Part shown: piece by piece, positions 6,756 through 7,708 of the stretch
How positions within the stretch are numbered: the first letter of the stretch is position 1
Layout of the letters: every line of letters starts with the position of its first letter
Assembly (NCBI GenBank): GCA_944391355.1
Contig: CALXTG010000036.1
Span: forward strand, 1 to 7,708
From: an uncultured Alphaproteobacteria bacterium
GTDB taxonomy: Bacteria > Pseudomonadota > Alphaproteobacteria > RF32 > CAG-239
DNA length: 7,708 nt
Reading direction: 5' to 3'
Program-made: the position numbers and the translations under genes
Notes under the pieces: model-generated
What the model was told of the DNA's origin: nothing
Database searches by the model: none
Seen by the model: only the letters and a program-made list of their open reading frames with translations

Positions 6756-7346
6756 GTTACACCAATCACGGTCAGGTATCATATCATACCTTTCATTTTC
6801 CTCTCGTGCAGCATTCCAATCAACCTCATCTTCTGTTGTTAAAGGAAGTCCTTCTGAATTTCTGTTTGTGTCTATATTATCAAAAGTTCCATAAACTCTT
6901 ACACCGTCAGCATGACGTTCAGCAAGTTCATTTTGCCAAGGTTCTCTGGAATAATCGGGACGCTCATCATCTATGCTATAAAGGTGACGATAAGCTCTTC
7001 TGCCGCTTCTATAATGGCTTGGCAGCCAGCAGCCCCAGAAAGTACCGGCAAAATTTTGCAGAAAGAGATTGCGAAATTCCCGCATGGCAGAGGTTCTGAT
7101 AAGCAGTAATGTTAAAATTGTACCGCCGCCAACTCCCCAAAAAAGATAATACGCCGAACCCAGATAATAAGCCAGCCAGCCGGAAAGGCCGCCAAGAATA
7201 ACAAGCCCCGAACCAAAGGTAAGATAGGCTTTTTCACTATCCTGCTTAACCTTTTGCATGCAGGAAAATAACGTTAATAACAGCCAACAGGCAAGGCTAA
7301 CCAAAATGATATCCCAAGCTGTCAGCCCGTCAAATATTTTCATCAT
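6753..7346 (-). CDS. Small membrane protein with three predicted helices, function unknown
   Basis: 197 residues from ATG at 7346 (MMKIFDGLTAWD; the second ATG at 7343 is equally possible). Three hydrophobic segments are clear: about residues 11-30 (WDIILVSLACWLLLTLFSCM), 42-61 and 66-83 (GVGGGTILTLLLI). Basic residues follow the first segment (QKVKQ) and the third (RTSAMREFR), so the positive-inside rule predicts N-terminus out and a cytoplasmic C-terminal domain of about 110 residues. That domain is hydrophilic, starts basic (YRSGRRAYRH) and ends acidic (TEDEVDWNAAREENERYD). No family is recognised and no catalytic motif is visible. No convincing Shine-Dalgarno precedes the start, only AT-rich sequence, so translation may be weak or the start may differ. 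It converges with the 537-residue gene and shares its terminator. The composition and the terminator position support a real gene. Confidence 0.78.
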   Translation of the reverse strand: MMKIFDGLTAWDIILVSLACWLLLTLFSCMQKVKQDSEKAYLTFGSGLVILGGLSGWLAYYLGSAYYLFWGVGGGTILTLLLIRTSAMREFRNLFLQNFAGTFWGCWLPSHYRSGRRAYRHLYSIDDERPDYSREPWQNELAERHADGVRVYGTFDNIDTNRNSEGLPLTTEDEVDWNAAREENERYDMIPDRDWCN

Positions 7347-7386
7347 AATTATAAATTTTAAGAGTTAATAATAAGTTACCTGTTCA

Positions 7387-7416
7387 ATTATTAGTCAATT
7401 TTTCCTTAAGAGTCAA
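7387..7416 (-). promoter_or_regulatory. Candidate promoter of the membrane-protein gene
   Basis: On the minus strand, TTGACT (7416-7411, 5 of 6) is followed after 18 bases by AATAAT (7392-7387, 5 of 6), about 40 bases before the ATG at 7346. A second TTGACT occurs at 7398-7393 but has no good -10 partner. The sequence is very AT-rich. Confidence 0.45.
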
Positions 7417-7465
7417 TCTTTTTAGATTAAATATATGAGCATATTTTTATAAATGGAATTAAACA

Positions 7466-7493
7466 AAAAGGCTGTATTTTCATACGGCCTTTT
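7466..7493 (-). terminator. Rho-independent terminator, best oriented for the minus strand
   Basis: AAAAGGCTGTAT (7466-7477) pairs with ATACGGCCTTTT (7482-7493) over 12 bp with one wobble, around a 4-base loop. Read on the minus strand, the stem ends in TTTTTGTTT, a better U-tract than on the plus strand (TTTTATAA). No plus-strand gene lies upstream of it, so it probably ends a minus-strand transcript entering from the right, and insulates the membrane-protein promoter. Confidence 0.75.
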
Positions 7494-7497
7494 ATAA

Positions 7498-7584
7498 TTA
7501 TCCGTACTTCGCCGCCAGCTCCCTTTTTATCCTCCTCTTCGAAATCTCCCCCTTACTTGTCATGCTCGGGCTTGACCCGAGCAT
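7498..7584 (-). other. Short basic reading frame ending at the terminator, possible gene remnant
   Basis: On the minus strand, ATG at 7584 or 7563 opens 28 or 21 codons ending in TAA at 7500-7498, four bases before the terminator stem. The longer form begins MLGSSPSM and the rest reads TSKGEISKRRIKRELAAKYG. The basic, helix-prone tail looks like a real protein C-terminus, but no ribosome binding site precedes either ATG. The frame upstream, through the palindrome to the window edge, is open apart from one TAA (7608-7606). It could be the end of a gene interrupted by the repeat, or chance. Confidence 0.22.
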
Positions 7585-7645
7585 CCAGGTTAACAATATA
7601 GCTACTTATTTAACCTGGATTCTCCGGTCAAGCCGGAGAATGACA
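7558..7645. repeat. Nested palindromic repeat: 35-bp arms, each with an inner hairpin
   Basis: The left arm 7558-7592 and right arm 7611-7645 are inverted copies identical at 31 of 35 positions, separated by 18 bases. Each arm is itself a 9-bp hairpin: ATGCTCGGG with CCCGAGCAT around CTTGA on the left, and ATTCTCCGG with CCGGAGAAT around TCAAG on the right. The arms end in TGTCAT at the outside and CCAGGTTA next to the loop. Similar elements, with a GGGCTTGACCC-type core, are as I recall dispersed through many alphaproteobacterial genomes. The nested form can fold as one long stem or as two short ones. Confidence 0.92.
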
Positions 7646-7657
7646 GAGAGGGGTGCA

Positions 7658-7708
7658 GTCAAGCCGGAGCATGACGGCAGAGGGGAGAAGGGAAGCGGGT
7701 CGAGCCGG
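7658..7708. repeat. Partial direct copies of the right arm of the palindrome
   Basis: The arm core GTCAAGCCGG at 7627 recurs at 7658, where it continues GTCAAGCCGGAGCATGAC, and again at 7699 as GTCGAGCCGG, which is cut by the window edge. Spacings are 31 and 41 bases. The first two are followed by a similar purine-rich tail (GAGAGGGG, GCAGAGGGGAG). The array appears to continue beyond 7708. Confidence 0.75.

Larger units (their letters stand above)
7417..7708. other. Right-edge region without a convincing complete gene
   Basis: These 292 bases hold a terminator (7466-7493), a short basic minus-strand reading frame (7584-7498) and a nested palindromic repeat with partial copies (7558-7708). 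The flanks of the repeat are strand-biased: pyrimidine-rich on the plus strand at about 7520-7556 and purine-rich after 7645. Confidence 0.6.

Noticed and set aside
7358..7413. Direct repeat TTAAGAGT at 7358-7365 and 7406-7413 as an operator
   Set aside because: Eight bases in an AT-rich region are likely to recur by chance, and the two copies show no further shared flank.
7558..7645. Inverted repeats of an insertion sequence
   Set aside because: Only 18 bases separate the arms, there is no transposase and no target duplication is visible; it is a small palindromic repeat instead.

Overview
The window looks like chromosomal DNA of an alphaproteobacterium with moderate GC (by eye about 40-45%), plausibly one of the uncultured host-associated lineages. 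The evidence is a gap-pgk pair with bacterial-type glycolytic sequences, Shine-Dalgarno-led genes, TAA and TGA used as stops, and at the right edge a nested palindromic repeat (core CTCGGGCTTGACCCGAG) of a kind I recall as dispersed in Alphaproteobacteria. The organism assignment is inference; no rRNA or tRNA is present.

Layout. Positions 2386 to 1 (minus strand) hold the first 795 codons of a large protein that runs off the left edge. Most of what is visible is about thirteen tandem copies of a 39-residue alpha-helical hairpin repeat, followed by a non-repetitive region I do not recognise. A 309-bp divergent intergenic region (2387-2695) carries candidate promoters for both directions and a small GC-rich hairpin in the leader of gap. 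Glyceraldehyde-3-phosphate dehydrogenase (2696-3700) and phosphoglycerate kinase (3766-4977) follow in pathway order on the plus strand. They are separated by an intercistronic hairpin that looks like a terminator or attenuator, and a strong terminator ends the pair. Next is a 537-residue unrecognised protein (5104-6717) with its own extended -10 promoter. Its middle third has different codon usage and a faint resemblance to the LPD7 domain of relaxase-associated proteins.

A perfect 17-bp inverted repeat (6718-6755) is the shared terminator between that gene and a convergent three-helix membrane protein of unknown function (7346-6753, minus). The right end (7417-7708) holds no convincing complete gene. 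It has a terminator best oriented for the minus strand, a short basic minus-strand reading frame ending just before it, a nested palindrome of 35-bp arms, and at least two partial copies of one arm running into the window edge.

How it works together. gap and pgk catalyse consecutive steps of glycolysis or gluconeogenesis and are probably co-transcribed, with the hairpin tuning expression of pgk. The other genes have separate promoters and terminators, and nothing in the sequence links them functionally to glycolysis. I see no CRISPR array, transposase, toxin-antitoxin pair or recognisable defence system. The most unusual items are the tandem-repeat protein, the mosaic centre of the 537-residue protein, and the right-edge palindrome, whose two inner hairpins differ by compensatory changes.
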